Positions 27,387 through 41,056 are shown, counted from the stretch's first letter. The stretch is 64,000 bases of DNA from Haemophilus sp. HMSC068C11 (GCF_001815355.1 NZ_KV820375.1:388075-452074); one strand, 5' to 3'. Notes: a model not told the origin generated them from the sequence alone. Numbers and translations: made by a program.

Positions 27387-28085
27387 ATGAGCAGCTTTAC
27401 CTTTAAACAATTCCATATTAATCAACAACATTGTGCAATGAAAGTCGGCACAGACGGCATTTTACTGGGTGCTTGGGCGGATGTATCTGATTGTCAGTAT
27501 ATTCTAGATATGGGGACTGGCACAGGCTTGGTTGCATTAATGCTCGCCCAACGAAGTCATGAGCATTGCCAAATTGAAGCCGTTGAACTTGATCCCCTTG
27601 CAACACAACAAGCACAAGAAAACTTCCAGGCTTCGCCATGGCACAATCGCCTTTATTTAACACACCAAGATGTGCAAACTTATTGCCAACAAACAGCACA
27701 TCAATTTGATTTAATTGTGGCGAATCCGCCTTATTTTGCGCAAGGCGTTGAATGTAGAAATAATGAACGAGCACTTGCCCGTTATGTTCAACAAAGCCAT
27801 TTAGATTGGTTAAATTGGGCGGCGAGTTGTTTATCCGAAAAAGGAAAAATCAGTTTTGTCTTGCCTTATGAGGCGGGGAAAACATTGATAAATTCAACCG
27901 CACTCTGTTGCATTAAGCAGACTGATGTCATTACAAAGACAGGGAAAGATCCACAACGGATATTACTCACGTTTAGCCGAGAGCATTTACCACAGGTAAA
28001 AGATAGCTTGGTGATTTATAACGAAAACAATCAGTACACAGAGGAATTTATTGCGTTGACGAAGGCATTTTATTTGAAAATGTAA
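27387..28085 (+). CDS. trmN: tRNA1(Val) adenine-37 N6-methyltransferase (YfiC)
   Basis: Methylates A37 of tRNA1-Val using SAM. It has 232 residues with the SAM-binding DMGTGTGLVALMLAQR and the N6-adenine catalytic motif NPPYF. It starts FTFKQFHINQQHCAMKVGTDGILLGAW, the typical YfiC opening. Divergent from srmB with only 70 bases between. An exact uptake signal sits just upstream of the start (27360-27368). Confidence 0.92.
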   Translation: MSSFTFKQFHINQQHCAMKVGTDGILLGAWADVSDCQYILDMGTGTGLVALMLAQRSHEHCQIEAVELDPLATQQAQENFQASPWHNRLYLTHQDVQTYCQQTAHQFDLIVANPPYFAQGVECRNNERALARYVQQSHLDWLNWAASCLSEKGKISFVLPYEAGKTLINSTALCCIKQTDVITKTGKDPQRILLTFSREHLPQVKDSLVIYNENNQYTEEFIALTKAFYLKM

Positions 28086-28109
28086 GGGCATATGACTATG
28101 CCCTTTTTT
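28086..28109. terminator. Terminator between trmN and pnuC
   Basis: GGGCATA (28086-28092) pairs with TATGCCC (28097-28103), loop TGAC, followed by T6. The genes converge. Confidence 0.85.
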
Positions 28110-28119
28110 ATTGATGTGA

Positions 28120-28803
28120 TTAGTGACTTTCCGCTTTGACGAGTTTCGTCCAGTTGTAATAACCATATAATGAGTTAAGTAAGTAAGCACTATACATTAA
28201 GTACATCGCTGGCTGCTCTGCCCAAAGTAAAATGGAAAGCACATTTAAGACAATCCACAATAACCATTGCTCACGATAACGCAAAATCATCAATAATTGT
28301 GCCGCTACGGTGATAATCGTGGTTAAACCATCTAATCCTGTAGAACTCCCGCCCGCTGCTTTTAAAGCCTGCACAAAGCAGAATGTCCCAATCCCAACAC
28401 TCACGAGTAAAATTGCCCAACCTTTTGGTGTTAAAGCTTTTGCAATTACACTTTCACTGCCATTATCGTTTTGCATGTGTTGTTTCCACATAAAATAACC
28501 GATAAATTGTGATGGAATATACACATAGAGCACCGTATTCATTTCGCCCAGGAAATTGTTTCTCCATGCGACATAAAAATAGGTGTAAGCAAAAATAAGC
28601 CCAAAGAAATAGTTGCTAATTTTTCCTTTACTCACCAATACTACACAGAGAATACCTGCAATACCCGAAATCATGCCTAATGGGCTATCTGGCGCAAGAA
28701 CATAAGCAATAATTTGCGCGGCAAGGAAAATAACCACCCATACCACTTCAAAAGGCTTCCAACCGGATAAAAATTCTTCTTTAAGTCGTTCTGTCCAATT
28801 CAT
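28120..28803 (-). CDS. pnuC: Nicotinamide riboside transporter PnuC
   Basis: Inner-membrane facilitator for nicotinamide riboside, the form of V factor that Haemophilus takes up for NAD synthesis. The protein is 227 residues from ATG 28803 (AGGAG upstream); the frame is open 21 residues further but into the promoter. About seven spans are seen, with PnuC features such as FYVAWRNNFLGEMNTVLY and WLLWIVLNVLSILLW. The promoter region carries a perfect CRP site. The phosphatase e(P4), which makes nicotinamide riboside, is encoded by hel later in the window. Confidence 0.93.
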   Translation of the reverse strand: MNWTERLKEEFLSGWKPFEVVWVVIFLAAQIIAYVLAPDSPLGMISGIAGILCVVLVSKGKISNYFFGLIFAYTYFYVAWRNNFLGEMNTVLYVYIPSQFIGYFMWKQHMQNDNGSESVIAKALTPKGWAILLVSVGIGTFCFVQALKAAGGSSTGLDGLTTIITVAAQLLMILRYREQWLLWIVLNVLSILLWAEQPAMYLMYSAYLLNSLYGYYNWTKLVKAESH

Positions 28804-28821
28804 GGAACACTCCTGTTTTAT

Positions 28822-28853
28822 AAAAAGTACGCCATTTTTACACCGCACTTTTT
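28822..28853 (-). promoter_or_regulatory. Hairpin at the predicted 5' end of pnuC mRNA
   Basis: AAAAAGTACG (28822-28831) pairs with CGCACTTTTT (28844-28853) with one G-T wobble. It is built from one exact uptake signal (28842-28850) and a decayed partner. With transcription predicted to begin near 28855, it would form a 5'-terminal hairpin, perhaps protective or attenuating. Confidence 0.45.
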
Positions 28854-28861
28854 TAAAGTAA

Positions 28862-28907
28862 AGCATAGCGAGTATTTAATTTGATTATTGTGAGATAAAT
28901 CACACTT
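28862..28907. promoter_or_regulatory. CRP site and promoter elements between pnuC and rapA
   Basis: TGTGAGATAAATCACA (28889-28904) has two perfect CRP half-sites. On the minus strand TATGCT (28862-28867) is a plausible -10 for pnuC, placing the CRP centre near -41.5, the class II position. On the plus strand TATAAT (28948-28953) would put the same centre near -62 for rapA. Either or both could be real. Confidence 0.65.
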
Positions 28908-29001
28908 TATTTTTCATACTTTTAGATGGCCATGCCTTGCTTTCCCTTATAATCAGACTACAATATCGCCCCATTTTAAGAGATTCATTAAGAGGAAGAT
29001 G

Positions 29002-31764
29002 ATGTCATTTGCAATCGGTCAACGTTGGATTAGCGAAACAGAAAATAGCCTCGGATTAGGCATGATTACAGACTTAGATTTCCGTTCAGTTACCCTTCAC
29101 TTTCCCGCCACAGATGAAACCCGAATTTATGCGGTGGCACAAGCTCCCTTAACCCGAATTGTATTGAATAAAGGGGAACAACTTCATCACCAGGCAGGTT
29201 GGCAAGGTGAAGTTCTTGATGTTCAAGAAATGAATGGTCTCTTATTTTATTTAGTCAAAAATGCGCAAGGCGAAGACGTTATCGTCAATGAAAAAGAACT
29301 TTCTCCGATAATTTCTTTTAGCCAAGCGAAAGATCGCCTCTTTTCATCGCAAATTGACCGCAGTGAACATTTTGCGTTGCGTTATCAAACTCTTCTACAT
29401 CAACAAGCTCAATTCCAATCGCCTTTGCGTGGATTACGAGGCAATCGTGCGGGTTTAATTCCTCATCAACTTCATATCGCGCAAGAGGTAGGAAATCGTG
29501 TCAATCCTCGTGTACTCTTAGCGGATGAAGTGGGGTTAGGTAAAACCATTGAAGCAGGGATGATTTTGCAAAACCAGCTTTTTACTGAAAAAGTACAACG
29601 TGTATTAATTATTGTACCTGAAACCTTGCAACATCAATGGCTTGTTGAAATGCTTCGTCGTTTTAATTTACATTTTTCATTATTTGATGAAGAACGTTGT
29701 GAAGATTTTGCCGAACAAGCTATCAACCCATTTAGTACAGAAAGCTTAATTATCTGTGCATTAGACTGGTTGAAAGCCCATCCCAATCGTGTACAACAAG
29801 CTATTGAAGCTGAATTTGACTGTTTAATTGTCGATGAAGCGCATCATTTAGCTTGGTCTGAAAATGCGCCAAGTGCCGCTTATTTATTAGTAGAACAATT
29901 AGCGAATGCTATTCCATCTGTTTTATTACTCACCGCAACGCCTGAACAACTGGGTTTGGAAAGCCATTTTGCACGTTTACGCTTGCTTGATCATGAGCGT
30001 TTTTACGATTATCAAGCATTCTTGAAGGAGCAAGAAAACTATCAGCCTGTTGCGGATGCTGTGCAATCTTTACTCTCAGAGAAGCCGCTAAGTGCGGTCG
30101 AAAAAAATCATATTTCTGATTTACTCAATGAGCAGGATGTCGAATCATTATTCAAAGCTTTAGCCTGTCATAATGATGAGGAGAAACAAGCTGCGCGACA
30201 AGAACTCATTCAAAATCTCATCGACAGACATGGCACAAGCCGTATTTTATTTCGCAATACACGCCAAGGTGTAAAAGGTTTCCCGCATCGGGTTTATCAC
30301 CAAGTAACGATTGATGCGACTGAGGGTGATGAAAAAATTCATTGGTTAATTGATTTCTTAAAATCACACCGAAATGAAAAAATCTTAGTCATTTGTAAAA
30401 CAGCACAAACGGCAATTCAACTTGAGCAAATTTTACGAGAAAAAGAAGCCATTCGCATTGCTGTTTTCCATGAAAGAATGTCGATTATTGAACGAGATCG
30501 TGCAGCGGCTTATTTTGCAGATACTGATAATGGCGCACAAGTTTTACTGAGTTCAAGCATTGGTTCTGAAGGGAGAAACTTCCAATTTGCTTGCCATCTC
30601 GTACTCTTCGATTTACCAGAAAATCCTGACTTACTTGAGCAATGTATTGGCCGTTTAGATCGCATCGGGCAAACGCGAGATGTACAAATTTATGTACCCT
30701 GCCTATCAGGTTCTGCACAGCAAGATTTAGCACGTTGGTATCATGAAGGATTAAATGCTTTTGAACAAACTTGCCCTATTGGTATGGCATTGTTTGAACA
30801 ATATGAAACTTTATTAAAAGTGCGGTCAGAAAATAAAGCAGATTTTGAGCAACTCATTCTCCAAACGCAAAAACAAGCAAAAGCATTGCGTTTAGCCTTG
30901 GAAAAAGGTCGTGATCGTTTGTTAGAATTAAATTCTAATGGTGGTGAAAAGGCACAACGACTTGCGGGAGAAATTGCTCAAACAGATAATTCGCCACAAT
31001 TAGTCAATTTTGCACTGAATTTATTTGATATTATTGGTGTAGAACAAGATGATTTAGGTGAAAACAGCATTGTCATCACGCCAACAGGCACCATGCTTGT
31101 TCCTGATTTTCCAGGACTAAAAGAAGAAGGTGTCACAGTAACTTTTGACCGACAACTAGCCCTTGCGCGTGAGGAATTAGAATTTCTTACCTGGGATCAC
31201 CCAATGATTCGTCAAGGCATTGATTTAATCGCTTCTGGCGACATTGGCAAAGCAGCAATGGCATTATTAGTCAATAAACAACTGCCTGCTGGCACGCTAC
31301 TGGTTGAATTGATTTATATGATTGAAAGCCAATCACCAAAAGGCTTGCAACTGAATCGTTTTCTTCCACCTACACCAGTTCGATTATTGCTGGATAGCAA
31401 AGGAAATGATCTCGCCGGACAAGTTAATTTTGATACATTGCAAAATAAACTTAAGCTACTAAGCAAAGACATTGCAAATAAAATGGTCAAAATGGCTCGT
31501 CCAAATATTGAGCAATTAATTAAACTAGGCGAGCACAAAATAACTGAAATTGCACAAGCTCAAATTCGAGAAGCCAGTAGATTAGCCGATCAAACATTGA
31601 GCACTGAGCTCAATAGACTTATAGCCTTGAAAGCAGTAAATAAAAATATTCGCCAGGTGGAAATTGATGTATTAGAAAAACAACGTTTAGTTTCTCTAGA
31701 AGAATTAAGTAAAGCAAGCTGGCGACTAGATAGCCTTCGGGTAATAGTGACAAACAAGGAATAA
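29002..31764 (+). CDS. rapA: RNA polymerase-associated ATPase RapA
   Basis: Swi2/Snf2 ATPase that binds RNA polymerase and promotes its recycling. It has 920 residues with N-terminal Tudor-like domains, then the helicase motifs [27 protein letters not shown] and the C-terminal [18 protein letters not shown]. Two ATGs are adjacent; I take the second (29002), five bases after AGAGGA, because E. coli-type RapA has no extra Met. It is followed after one base by rluA, as in E. coli. Confidence 0.96.
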   Translation: MSFAIGQRWISETENSLGLGMITDLDFRSVTLHFPATDETRIYAVAQAPLTRIVLNKGEQLHHQAGWQGEVLDVQEMNGLLFYLVKNAQGEDVIVNEKELSPIISFSQAKDRLFSSQIDRSEHFALRYQTLLHQQAQFQSPLRGLRGNRAGLIPHQLHIAQEVGNRVNPRVLLADEVGLGKTIEAGMILQNQLFTEKVQRVLIIVPETLQHQWLVEMLRRFNLHFSLFDEERCEDFAEQAINPFSTESLIICALDWLKAHPNRVQQAIEAEFDCLIVDEAHHLAWSENAPSAAYLLVEQLANAIPSVLLLTATPEQLGLESHFARLRLLDHERFYDYQAFLKEQENYQPVADAVQSLLSEKPLSAVEKNHISDLLNEQDVESLFKALACHNDEEKQAARQELIQNLIDRHGTSRILFRNTRQGVKGFPHRVYHQVTIDATEGDEKIHWLIDFLKSHRNEKILVICKTAQTAIQLEQILREKEAIRIAVFHERMSIIERDRAAAYFADTDNGAQVLLSSSIGSEGRNFQFACHLVLFDLPENPDLLEQCIGRLDRIGQTRDVQIYVPCLSGSAQQDLARWYHEGLNAFEQTCPIGMALFEQYETLLKVRSENKADFEQLILQTQKQAKALRLALEKGRDRLLELNSNGGEKAQRLAGEIAQTDNSPQLVNFALNLFDIIGVEQDDLGENSIVITPTGTMLVPDFPGLKEEGVTVTFDRQLALAREELEFLTWDHPMIRQGIDLIASGDIGKAAMALLVNKQLPAGTLLVELIYMIESQSPKGLQLNRFLPPTPVRLLLDSKGNDLAGQVNFDTLQNKLKLLSKDIANKMVKMARPNIEQLIKLGEHKITEIAQAQIREASRLADQTLSTELNRLIALKAVNKNIRQVEIDVLEKQRLVSLEELSKASWRLDSLRVIVTNKE

Positions 31765-31765
31765 T

Positions 31766-32425
31766 ATGGCACTTATTGAATACCACCCCCCTTTAGAACC
31801 GTATTTAGATATTATCTACCAAGATAATCATATCTGCGTAGTAAACAAACCAAGCGGTTTACTTTCAGTCCCTGGCAATCAGCCAGAATACTATGACAGT
31901 GCAATGAGTCGGGTAAAAGAGAAATTTGGATTTTGTGAACCTGCACATCGTTTAGATATGGCCACAAGTGGGATTATTCTATTTGCATTAAGTAAAGCGG
32001 CAGATAAAGAGTTGAAACGTCAATTTCGTGAACGTGAGCCAAAGAAATATTATCAAGCTTTAGTATGGGGACACTTAGAACAAGATAGTGGGGAAATTAA
32101 TCTTCCCATGATTTGTGATTGGGAAAATCGCCCGCGTCAACGCATTGATTTTGTATTTGGTAAAAGAGCGGTCACGTTTTATGAAGTTCTAGAAAGATTA
32201 CCTACTAACTGCACTCGAGTAAAACTGACACCAATCACAGGACGTTCACATCAACTACGTTTACATACACTCGCACTAGGACATCCTATTTTAGGTGACA
32301 AATTTTATTCTCACCCACAATCTAAAGCGATGTCACCTCGCCTATGCTTACATGCAGAAGAACTTACGATTACTCATCCTATTACAGGTGAGAAAATGAC
32401 ATTCAGAGCTGAAGCTGAATTCTAG
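31766..32425 (+). CDS. rluA: Pseudouridine synthase RluA (23S rRNA 746 / tRNA 32)
   Basis: Makes pseudouridine at position 746 of 23S rRNA and 32 of some tRNAs. It has 219 residues with the active-site HRLDMATSG (Asp64, same number as E. coli) and KKYYQALVWG and GRSHQLRLHT. The ATG comes one base after the rapA stop with an AAGGAA site inside rapA, so the two are coupled. A terminator follows. Confidence 0.94.
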   Translation: MALIEYHPPLEPYLDIIYQDNHICVVNKPSGLLSVPGNQPEYYDSAMSRVKEKFGFCEPAHRLDMATSGIILFALSKAADKELKRQFREREPKKYYQALVWGHLEQDSGEINLPMICDWENRPRQRIDFVFGKRAVTFYEVLERLPTNCTRVKLTPITGRSHQLRLHTLALGHPILGDKFYSHPQSKAMSPRLCLHAEELTITHPITGEKMTFRAEAEF

Positions 32426-32437
32426 AAAAAGAAATAT

Positions 32438-32467
32438 AAAAAAGGCTCACATTAGTGAGCCTTTTCA
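32438..32467. terminator. Bidirectional terminator, rluA/rplQ
   Basis: AAAGGCTCAC (32441-32450) and GTGAGCCTTT (32455-32464) with the loop ATTA and A/T flanks. It ends rluA and the minus-strand alpha operon. Confidence 0.9.
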
Positions 32468-32482
32468 TTTTATAACAAATTA

Positions 32483-32890
<408 letters not shown>

Positions 32891-32906
32891 TTAACCTATG
32901 ACCAAA

Positions 32907-33896
32907 CTAGTCTTCAGCAATACTTGCTGGTGGCCAATTCTCAAGGCGCATACCAAGTGACAAGCCACGTGAAGCGAGAACGTCTTTAATTTCAGTAAGA
33001 GATTTCTTACCAAGATTAGGCGTTTTTAATAACTCAACTTCTGTACGTTGTACTAAGTCACCGATATAGTGAATTGTTTCTGCTTTCAAACAGTTAGCAG
33101 AACGAACTGTCAACTCTAAGTCATCAACAGGACGTAATAAAATCGGATCAAATTCCGGTTTTTCTTCCTTGACTTCAGGTTGACGAACATCACGCAAATC
33201 AACGAATGCATCGAGTTGCTCTGCTAAAATTGTTGCTGCACGACGAATTGCTTCTTCCGGATCAATAGTCCCGTTAGTTTCTAACTCGATAACTAGTTTA
33301 TCTAAGTCAGTACGTTGTTCAACACGTGCTGCTTCAACATTGTAAGCAATACGGTCAACCGGGCTATAACAAGCGTCTACTAATAAACGACCGATTGGAC
33401 GATCTTCATTTTGTGAATGAGTACGAGCAGATGCAGGTACATAACCTCTACCACGTTGAACACGAATACGCATATTAATAGATGCGTTTTCGTCTGTTAA
33501 GTGACAGATTACATGTGATGGATTAACAATCTCAACATCACCATCGTGGGTGATATCTGCTGCAACAACAGGGCCAATTCCAGATTTATTTAATGTCAGA
33601 ATAACATCATCTTTATTCTGTACTTTAACCGCTAGACCTTTAAGGTTTAAAAGAACTTCAAGAATATCTTCCTGAACACCTTCTTTACTACTATATTCAT
33701 GCAATACGCCATCAATTTCTACTTCAGTTACAGCACAACCTGGCATTGAAGACAGAAGGATACGACGTAATGCATTCCCTAGAGTATGACCAAAGCCACG
33801 CTCTAACGGTTCTAAGATCACCTTAGCATGAGTAGAGCTAATTTGCTCGATATCTACTAAGCGTGGTTTTAAAAATTCTGTAACAGAACCCTGCAT
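32907..33896 (-). CDS. rpoA: RNA polymerase alpha subunit
   Basis: Assembles RNA polymerase and contacts activators such as CRP and OxyR, both of which have candidate sites in this window. It has 329 residues: N-terminal dimerisation domain (about 1-235, [17 protein letters not shown]) and C-terminal domain (about 250-329) with [16 protein letters not shown] and [16 protein letters not shown]. It is the fourth gene of the alpha operon in standard order. Confidence 0.98.
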   Translation of the reverse strand: MQGSVTEFLKPRLVDIEQISSTHAKVILEPLERGFGHTLGNALRRILLSSMPGCAVTEVEIDGVLHEYSSKEGVQEDILEVLLNLKGLAVKVQNKDDVILTLNKSGIGPVVAADITHDGDVEIVNPSHVICHLTDENASINMRIRVQRGRGYVPASARTHSQNEDRPIGRLLVDACYSPVDRIAYNVEAARVEQRTDLDKLVIELETNGTIDPEEAIRRAATILAEQLDAFVDLRDVRQPEVKEEKPEFDPILLRPVDDLELTVRSANCLKAETIHYIGDLVQRTEVELLKTPNLGKKSLTEIKDVLASRGLSLGMRLENWPPASIAED

Positions 33897-33927
33897 TTTA
33901 TCCTCTCTTTGCTTTTAAGCTTAACTA

Positions 33928-34548
33928 TTATTTAGAGTAAAGCTCAACGATCAGATGTTCGTTAATGTCTGCTGATAAATCAGAACGTTCAGGAACACGT
34001 TTGAACACACCTTCCATTTTCGCAGAATCAACTTCTAACCAAGTTGGTTTTTCTCTTTGTTCTGCTAATTCTAATGATGCTTTAATACGTGCTTGTTTTT
34101 TAGATTTCTCACGAACAGCAACGACATCATTTACAGAAACTTGGAAAGATGGGATATTTACAACACGACCATTTACGACAATCGCTTTGTGGCTCACTAA
34201 TTGACGAGCTTCTGCGCGAGTTGCAGCAAATCCCATGCGATAAACAACGTTATCCAATCTACCTTCTAATAATACTAGTAAGTTTTCACCAGTATTACCT
34301 TTTAAACGGTTTGCTTCTTTATAGTAGTTACGGAATTGACGCTCTAAAATACCATAGATACGACGAACTTTTTGTTTTTCACGTAATTGACTACCATAGT
34401 CAGACAAACGCGGTTTACGAGCACCGTGTTGACCTGGTGCTGTATCAATTTTACATTTTGAATCAATCGCACGCACACCTGATTTAAGGAATAAATCAGT
34501 GCCTTCACGACGGCTGAGCTTGAGTTTAGGGCCCAAATATCTTGCCAT
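33928..34548 (-). CDS. rpsD: 30S ribosomal protein S4
   Basis: Primary 16S rRNA-binding protein and translational repressor of the alpha operon. It has 206 residues with [16 protein letters not shown] and the S4 domain (about 95-160, [21 protein letters not shown]). It is of the zinc-free type, without the N-terminal Cys cluster. Its predicted target, the alpha leader, is found upstream of rpsM. Confidence 0.98.
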   Translation of the reverse strand: MARYLGPKLKLSRREGTDLFLKSGVRAIDSKCKIDTAPGQHGARKPRLSDYGSQLREKQKVRRIYGILERQFRNYYKEANRLKGNTGENLLVLLEGRLDNVVYRMGFAATRAEARQLVSHKAIVVNGRVVNIPSFQVSVNDVVAVREKSKKQARIKASLELAEQREKPTWLEVDSAKMEGVFKRVPERSDLSADINEHLIVELYSK

Positions 34549-34577
34549 TTTCTTTCTCCAACTATCCTATTACGCCA

Positions 34578-34970
<393 letters not shown>

Positions 34971-34983
34971 TTATTTACCCCGA

Positions 34984-35340
34984 CTATTTTTTGATCGGCT
35001 TACGTGGACCCTTACGGGTACGCGCATTAGTTTTAGTACGTTGACCACGTACCGGTAAACTACGACGATGACGTAAACCACGGTAACAACCTAAGTCTAA
35101 AAGACGTTTGATGTTTAGTGTTACTTCACGACGTAAGTCACCTTCAACGGTAAATTTACCAACTTCGTCACGCAGTTTGTCAATCTGCTCTTCAGACAAT
35201 TCGCTGATCTTAACATCTTCAGCAATACCCGCTGCAGCACAAATGCTTTTAGAACGAGTTTTACCGATACCGTAAATTGCAGTTAAAGCGATTACAGCGT
35301 GTTTGTGATCAGGAATGTTAATGCCTGCAATACGGGCCAC
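34984..35340 (-). CDS. rpsM: 30S ribosomal protein S13 (GTG start)
   Basis: Head protein contacting the P-site tRNA and 50S. It has 118 residues, [16 protein letters not shown] to KGPRKPIKK. The start is GTG (35338-35340) within GGAGTGCATAGTGGCC, as in the E. coli alpha operon, where the GTG lies inside the S4-regulated pseudoknot. First gene of the alpha operon. Confidence 0.98.
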   Translation of the reverse strand: MARIAGINIPDHKHAVIALTAIYGIGKTRSKSICAAAGIAEDVKISELSEEQIDKLRDEVGKFTVEGDLRREVTLNIKRLLDLGCYRGLRHRRSLPVRGQRTKTNARTRKGPRKPIKK

Positions 35341-35418
35341 TATGCACTCCTATTATTTTAACTAATTTGGTATTCTGATCTTGAAAAGCCCGTTTTCAGG
35401 ATACTCAAACAGAATACC
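35341..35418 (-). promoter_or_regulatory. Alpha-operon leader (S4-binding pseudoknot, Alpha_RBS type)
   Basis: The minus-strand leader reads TTTGAGTATCCTGAAAACGG then GCTTTTCA and ends AGGAGTGCATAGTG, nearly identical to the E. coli alpha leader as I remember it. GGTATTCTG (35369-35377) and CAGAATACC (35410-35418) give the outer 9-pair stem. S4 binding here represses rpsM to rplQ in E. coli; the same role is inferred. Confidence 0.85.
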
Positions 35419-35432
35419 AAGGACATAAATGA

Positions 35433-35455
35433 GTTGAGTAGTATAACTACTCAAC
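35433..35455 (-). other. Strong hairpin between rpmJ and rpsM
   Basis: GTTGAGTAGT (35433-35442) and ACTACTCAAC (35446-35455) form a perfect 10-pair stem with a 3-base loop. The minus strand continues TCATTTATG without a long U run. E. coli has a hairpin in the same place; it may be a weak or processing hairpin between spc and alpha. Confidence 0.7.
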
Positions 35456-35481
35456 CGGTTCTTTGCAAGAAGAAATGTTAA

Positions 35482-35595
35482 TTAACCTTGACGTTGTTTA
35501 TGTTTAGGGTCGCTGCATAATACGCGAACAACACCTTCACGTTTAACAATTTTACAGTTACGACACATCTTCTTAACGGAAGCACGAACTTTCAT
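35482..35595 (-). CDS. rpmJ: 50S ribosomal protein L36
   Basis: 37 residues, [20 protein letters not shown] then [17 protein letters not shown], with the zinc-ribbon ligands Cys11, Cys14, Cys27 and His32 (the zinc-binding form). ATG 35593-35595 follows secY by 28 bases with an AAGGA ribosome site. It closes the spc operon. The 3' coordinate is set by the 38-codon length. Confidence 0.95.
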
Positions 35596-35623
35596 TGCTT
35601 ATCCTTTTTACTTAAATGAACAA

Positions 35624-36949
35624 TTACTGTCCAAAACCTTTAAGGTTTGCTTTTTTTAACGCAGATTCATATTGAGACGACATTAAGTGACTCTGAACTT
35701 GCACGATAAAATCCATAATTACAACAACAACGATTAATAAGGAAGTACCACCGAAGTAGAATTTAACATCCCATGCTGATGTCATAATATAAGGGACTAA
35801 ACATACGAACGTTACATAAAGACCGCCAATTAATGTTAAGCGAGTCATTACTTTATCAATGTAACGTGATGTTTGTTCACCTGGTCTAATTCCTGGGATA
35901 AATGCACCAGATTTTTTTAGATTATCTGCTGTATCACGTGGATTATATTGCATTGCAGTATAGAAGAAACTGAAGAAAATAATCGCTACCGCATAAACAA
36001 GAAGATATAAAGGTTGTCCAGGATTCAACAACATTGATAAGTCATTTAACCACTCAAACTTATCATTCTGACCAAACCATTGTGTCAATGTGGCTGGGAA
36101 TAAAATAATGCTTGAAGCAAAAATTGCTGGCATTACGTTTGCCATATTAACTTTTAATGGTAAGTGAGTTGAATGACCACCTAAAATTTGACGTCCTTGT
36201 TGACGCTTAGCATATTCAACACGAATTCTACGTTGTCCACGTTCTACGAAGACAACAAAATAAGTTACTGCAAAAACAATAGCAGCGATTAGTAGAAGAA
36301 CTAAAGGATGCATTTGTCCTTGACGAGCTTGCTCAACTGTTTCGATGATTGCATGCGGCAATCCTGCAACAATACCACCAAAAACAAGAATTGAGATACC
36401 GTTACCAATACCTCTTTCAGTAATTTGCTCACCTAACCACATTAAGAACATGGTTCCGGTTACAAGACTCACTACTGCAGTGAAGTAAAAAGTAAAACCG
36501 ATATTTGGCACTAACTGTGGCAACATATTCGGTAAACCGGTAGAAATTGCGATAGCTTGGATAGTAGCAAAAACCACCGTTGCATAACGAGTATACTTGG
36601 TGATTTTTCTTTGTCCTGCTGCGCCTTCTTTTTTCAATTCTGCTAAAGCAGGTGAAACCGTCGCAAGCAATTGCATTACGATAGATGCCGAGATATACGG
36701 CATGATACCTAATGCTAAAATTGATGCTCGGCTCAATGCACCACCAGAGAACATGTTTAACATATCAATGATGGTGCCTTTTTGTTGTTCAACTAATTGA
36801 GCTAGCACGGCGGCATCAATACCAGGAAGCGGAATAAAAGAACCAATACGATAAACGATAAGTGCACCTAATACAAAAAGCAATCTGCTTTTTAGTTCAC
36901 CAGTACCACTATTAGTACTTCTGCTTTGATAACCTGGTTGTTTAGCCAT
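35624..36949 (-). CDS. secY: Protein translocase subunit SecY
   Basis: Channel-forming subunit of SecYEG in the inner membrane. It has 441 residues with ten spans, the plug region [14 protein letters not shown] after span 1, and the conserved cytosolic loop [19 protein letters not shown]. Seven bases after rplO in the spc operon, in the usual position. Confidence 0.98.
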   Translation of the reverse strand: MAKQPGYQSRSTNSGTGELKSRLLFVLGALIVYRIGSFIPLPGIDAAVLAQLVEQQKGTIIDMLNMFSGGALSRASILALGIMPYISASIVMQLLATVSPALAELKKEGAAGQRKITKYTRYATVVFATIQAIAISTGLPNMLPQLVPNIGFTFYFTAVVSLVTGTMFLMWLGEQITERGIGNGISILVFGGIVAGLPHAIIETVEQARQGQMHPLVLLLIAAIVFAVTYFVVFVERGQRRIRVEYAKRQQGRQILGGHSTHLPLKVNMANVMPAIFASSIILFPATLTQWFGQNDKFEWLNDLSMLLNPGQPLYLLVYAVAIIFFSFFYTAMQYNPRDTADNLKKSGAFIPGIRPGEQTSRYIDKVMTRLTLIGGLYVTFVCLVPYIMTSAWDVKFYFGGTSLLIVVVVIMDFIVQVQSHLMSSQYESALKKANLKGFGQ

Positions 36950-36956
36950 TTGCTAA

Positions 36957-37391
36957 TTATTCCTCAACTGAACCGCCAGCAGCTTCGATTGCTGCTTTTG
37001 CACCTTTAGTTACACGTAAACCACGTACAGTAACTGCAGATTTCACTTCACCAGCTAAGATAACTTTAGCGAATTGAATATCTTTAGTTAAAATGTTTGC
37101 AGCTTTTAATGCTTCTAAAGTGACAACATTTCCTTCAACTTTTGTTAATTCGTTTAAACGAACTTCAGCAGTTACAGCTGATTTCATTGAAGTGAAACCA
37201 AATTTTGGTAAACGACGGTATAATGGCATTTGGCCACCCTCGAAACCACGACGAACACCGCCGCCAGTACGAGATTTTTGACCTTTATGACCACGACCAC
37301 CAGTTTTTCCTAAACCTGAACCAATACCACGACCAAGGCGTTTTGCGCTGTGCTTAGCACCTTCAGCCGGAGATAGAGTATTTAAACGCAT
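36957..37391 (-). CDS. rplO: 50S ribosomal protein L15
   Basis: 144 residues beginning [20 protein letters not shown] with the Gly/Lys-rich [14 protein letters not shown] arm typical of L15. Four bases from rpmD and seven from secY in the spc operon. Confidence 0.98.
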   Translation of the reverse strand: MRLNTLSPAEGAKHSAKRLGRGIGSGLGKTGGRGHKGQKSRTGGGVRRGFEGGQMPLYRRLPKFGFTSMKSAVTAEVRLNELTKVEGNVVTLEALKAANILTKDIQFAKVILAGEVKSAVTVRGLRVTKGAKAAIEAAGGSVEE

Positions 37392-37395
37392 TCTC

Positions 37396-37575
37396 TTACT
37401 CCTCCACTTTAACCATGTATGAAACTTGGTTAATCATACCACGTACTGCCGGAGTATCGATTAACTCAACAGTATGGTGCATATGGCGAAGACCAAGACC
37501 ACGCAAGGTAGCTTTGTGCTTCGGTAAACGAGCAATTGAGCTACGAACTTGAGTTACTTTAATAGTTTTAGCCAT
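37396..37575 (-). CDS. rpmD: 50S ribosomal protein L30
   Basis: 59 residues, [20 protein letters not shown], the E. coli length. The frame allows two more codons upstream (MI), but ATG 37575 is the conserved start. Standard position between rpsE and rplO. Confidence 0.97.
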
Positions 37576-37581
37576 TATCAA

Positions 37582-38088
<507 letters not shown>

Positions 38089-38096
38089 TTACCTCA

Positions 38097-38450
38097 TTAG
38101 AACTGTAGACCAGCTTCACGTGCAGCGTCCGCTAAAGTTTGGACACGACCATGATATTTAAAACCGGAACGGTCAAAAGCAACGTCTTTAACGCCTTTTG
38201 CTAATGCGCGCTCAGCAACAAGTTTACCTACTACTGCTGCGGCATCTTTATTACCGGTATATTTAACTTGCTCACGAATTGCTTTTTCAACAGTTGAAGC
38301 AGCGGCAAGCACTTCTGAACCGTTTGGTGCAATAACTTGTGCGTAGATATGACGCGGAGTACGGTGAATAACTAGACGAGTTACACCTTGCTCTCTCATC
38401 ATATGACGTGCACGAGCTGCACGACGGATACGAGCTGATTTCTTATCCAT
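38097..38450 (-). CDS. rplR: 50S ribosomal protein L18
   Basis: 117 residues starting [20 protein letters not shown]; it binds 5S rRNA along with L5. C-terminal [20 protein letters not shown] is conserved. Spc operon. Confidence 0.98.
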   Translation of the reverse strand: MDKKSARIRRAARARHMMREQGVTRLVIHRTPRHIYAQVIAPNGSEVLAAASTVEKAIREQVKYTGNKDAAAVVGKLVAERALAKGVKDVAFDRSGFKYHGRVQTLADAAREAGLQF

Positions 38451-38463
38451 AGTGTTACCTTAA

Positions 38464-38997
38464 TTATTTCTTCTTAGCCTCTTTCATACGTACTACTTCA
38501 TCAGAGTAACGTACACCTTTACCTTTATAAGGTTCAGGACGGCGATAAGCACGAATATCTGCTGCAACTTGACCAATTAACTGCTTGTCAGCACCTTTTA
38601 AAACGATTTCCGTTTGTGAAGGGCATTCAGCAGTAATACCTGCTGGTAAAGTGTGCTCCACAGGGTGAGAGAAACCTAAGCTTAATGCAACTACGTTGCC
38701 TTTAACTTGAGCTCTGTAACCAACACCCACTAGTTGTAATTTCTTAGTGAAGCCTTCAGTAACACCGATAACCATTGCATTAACTAATGCACGAGCTGTA
38801 CCCGATTGAGCATTCGCTTCAACAAAACCTTCACGTGGAGTGAAAGTAAATTGACCATTATCTTGTTTAACTTCAACTGAGTGATGAATTGTGCGAGATA
38901 ACTCGCCATTTTTTCCTTTTACTGTTAATAGCTGACCGTCGAGTTTAACTTCAACGCCGGCAGGAATATTAACAGGTGCCTTTGCAACACGAGACAT
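38464..38997 (-). CDS. rplF: 50S ribosomal protein L6
   Basis: 177 residues in two related domains; the C-terminal [13 protein letters not shown] motif is diagnostic. It lies near the factor-binding site of 50S. Spc operon, 15 bases after rpsH. Confidence 0.98.
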   Translation of the reverse strand: MSRVAKAPVNIPAGVEVKLDGQLLTVKGKNGELSRTIHHSVEVKQDNGQFTFTPREGFVEANAQSGTARALVNAMVIGVTEGFTKKLQLVGVGYRAQVKGNVVALSLGFSHPVEHTLPAGITAECPSQTEIVLKGADKQLIGQVAADIRAYRRPEPYKGKGVRYSDEVVRMKEAKKK

Positions 38998-39012
38998 TTT
39001 CCTACCCCTCTA

Positions 39013-39405
39013 TTAAGCTACGTAACAGATGATCTCACCGCCTAAGCCCGCTTGACGAGCTGCACGGTCAGTCATAACACCTTTAGATGTAGAAATTACA
39101 GCAACACCTAAACCACCCATAACTTTTGGTAATTCGTCTTTACGTTTGTAAATACGAAGACCAGGACGGCTTACACGTTGGATGCTTTCTACAACCGGTT
39201 TGCCTTGGAAATATTTTAAAGTAATTTCCAATTCAGGTTTTGCACCTTCTAAAACTTTAACGCTTTCGATATAACCTTCAGCAGCTAATACATTGGCAAT
39301 TGCCACTTTTAGCTTGGAAGAAGGCATATTGATTGCAACTTTGTTCGCAGCTTGACCGTTACGAATACGGGTCAACATATCTGCGATTGGATCTTGCATA
39401 CTCAT
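39013..39405 (-). CDS. rpsH: 30S ribosomal protein S8
   Basis: 130 residues, starting [20 protein letters not shown] and ending [12 protein letters not shown] primary 16S binder and, in E. coli, the translational repressor of the spc operon acting at the start of rplE. A matching site is visible near 40300. Confidence 0.98.
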   Translation of the reverse strand: MSMQDPIADMLTRIRNGQAANKVAINMPSSKLKVAIANVLAAEGYIESVKVLEGAKPELEITLKYFQGKPVVESIQRVSRPGLRIYKRKDELPKVMGGLGVAVISTSKGVMTDRAARQAGLGGEIICYVA

Positions 39406-39441
39406 TGTACTTTTTCTCCGATTCCAAAATAAAGTGGTATA

Positions 39442-40627
<1,186 letters not shown>

Positions 40628-40640
40628 TTCTCACTTCTCC

Positions 40641-41015
<375 letters not shown>

Positions 41016-41056
41016 TTATGCTCCGTTAAGTTAATAATACACCCTTGCGGGACGAA

